From positions 1-6,748 of the forward strand of contig CAYVBE010000218.1 of assembly GCA_964448935.1 (NCBI GenBank): a stretch of DNA of 6,748 bases, in the 5' to 3' direction. Position numbers and translations under genes: made by a program. Below are positions 6,309 to 6,748 of the stretch, in pieces. The notes beneath the pieces are model-generated. The model had not been told where the DNA came from. It did not search any database and saw only the letters and a program-made list of their open reading frames with translations. The first letter of the stretch is position 1; every line of letters begins with the position of its first letter. Origin of the DNA: CAYVBE01 sp964448935 (GTDB lineage: Bacteria; Planctomycetota; Brocadiia; SM23-32).

Positions 6309-6322
6309 CTGCATGAATGCAG
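6309..6322. repeat. Short palindrome, 6-bp arms
   Basis: CTGCAT at 6309-6314 and ATGCAG at 6317-6322 form a perfect dyad separated by GA. It sits in the gap between the convergent GH32 and ankyrin genes. No function is evident, and it may be chance. Confidence 0.2.
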
Positions 6323-6391
6323 AGACCAGAAAGCACAGGTTGCGATACGACTCCCGTACCGGCCGGAAGTCATCGGGGCGATGCCCATCTG

Positions 6392-6691
6392 CTATTCGGG
6401 GACCTTGTGTGATCGGAGAAGTGAGATTATCCTCTCTCGGTCAGTTACCCCAGCCGAGTGTTGCACATGCTCCAGCGCAGTCTCCCCCATGTCATTCCGG
6501 ACGGATGGGTCGGCACCGGCTGCCAACAACGCTTCCACAGCTTCCGTTTGGCCCCTGTAGGCGGCCTCGTGAAGAGCAGTGTTTCCAGAGTTGTCTCGAG
6601 CATCAACATTAGCGCCATGTGATACGAGGCGACGTATGGCACCGGTTGCGCCCATTGAAGCCGCTTCATGAAGAGGGGTTCGTCCTTCCAT
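6392..6691 (-). CDS. Short ankyrin-repeat protein, possibly the 3' part of a broken gene
   Basis: This 99-residue protein is almost entirely ankyrin repeats, helical modules of about 33 residues that mediate protein-protein contact. Repeat 1 (about 1-32) has GRTPLHEAA then LVSHGANVDARD. Repeat 2 (33-65) has GNTALHEAAYRGQTEAVEALLAAGADPSVRN. Repeat 3 (66-98) starts GETALEHV and degenerates into a capping end. No signal peptide or membrane segment is seen. The ATG at 6691 has only AAGGA one base upstream, too close for a good ribosome-binding site. The codons just before it (N-I-R-A-K-D) continue the ankyrin consensus until an in-frame TGA at 6710-6712, which suggests a truncated or frameshifted larger gene. 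The gene runs convergently toward the GH32 gene, and its AT content looks higher. The partner is unknown. Confidence 0.6.
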   Translation of the reverse strand: MEGRTPLHEAASMGATGAIRRLVSHGANVDARDNSGNTALHEAAYRGQTEAVEALLAAGADPSVRNDMGETALEHVQHSAGVTDRERIISLLRSHKVPE

Positions 6692-6748
6692 GTCCTTAGC
6701 CCGGATATTTCATGACATTCCAAAATAGGGCCTTGGAAAGAGTCTCTC

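Noticed and set aside
5995..6612. A 205-codon plus-strand frame running from the end of GH32 through the ankyrin gene
   Set aside because: It overlaps two better-supported genes, crosses the GC hairpin at 6206-6225, and has no recognisable domain or start site.

Overview
The window is a GC-rich bacterial chromosomal segment with dense, well-formed genes and strong Shine-Dalgarno sites. No rRNA, tRNA, CRISPR array, transposase or integrase is visible. Three features resemble what I remember from Planctomycetota, Lentisphaerota, Hydrogenedentota and related environmental lineages: a DUF1570-like gluzincin metallopeptidase, a GH32 enzyme of a divergent type with xDP in place of RDP, and G/C-rich multi-hairpin intergenic sequence. 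That placement is an inference from memory and is not firm.

Region 1 (about 90-3787, + strand) is a tight three-gene cluster. A plausible sigma-70-like promoter (90-118) precedes a secreted or membrane-anchored zinc metallopeptidase (149-1429). It overlaps by 4 nt a small membrane-anchored helix-hairpin-helix protein of the ComEA type (1426-1812), which is followed after 1 nt by a full-length uvrB (1814-3787). The spacing implies co-transcription. UvrB is the damage-verification helicase of nucleotide excision repair. The ComEA-like protein is a predicted DNA-binding protein. Nothing in the sequence shows that the peptidase takes part in DNA metabolism.

Region 2 (3788-4621) is 834 nt without a gene I can recognise. 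Its first part carries short inverted repeats and only weak overlapping minus-strand reading frames. Its last 230 nt look like a structured 5' leader for the next gene: a possible promoter near 4351-4380, several G/C hairpins, a 12-bp long-range stem (4501-4512 with 4543-4554), and a segment (4572-4577) that can pair either within a hairpin or with the ribosome-binding site of the downstream gene.

Region 3 (4622-6142, + strand) is a single 506-residue cytoplasmic GH32 fructan or sucrose hydrolase-like gene with altered catalytic motifs. No transporter or regulator lies beside it in the window. Region 4 (6143-6748) holds a strong 8-bp hairpin after the GH32 gene and then, convergently on the minus strand, a short ankyrin-repeat gene. 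Its repeat pattern extends upstream of its only start codon, across an in-frame stop, which suggests it is the 3' part of a broken or frameshifted larger gene.

The best candidate for something undescribed is the leader RNA upstream of the GH32 gene. The rest of the window is mostly recognisable.
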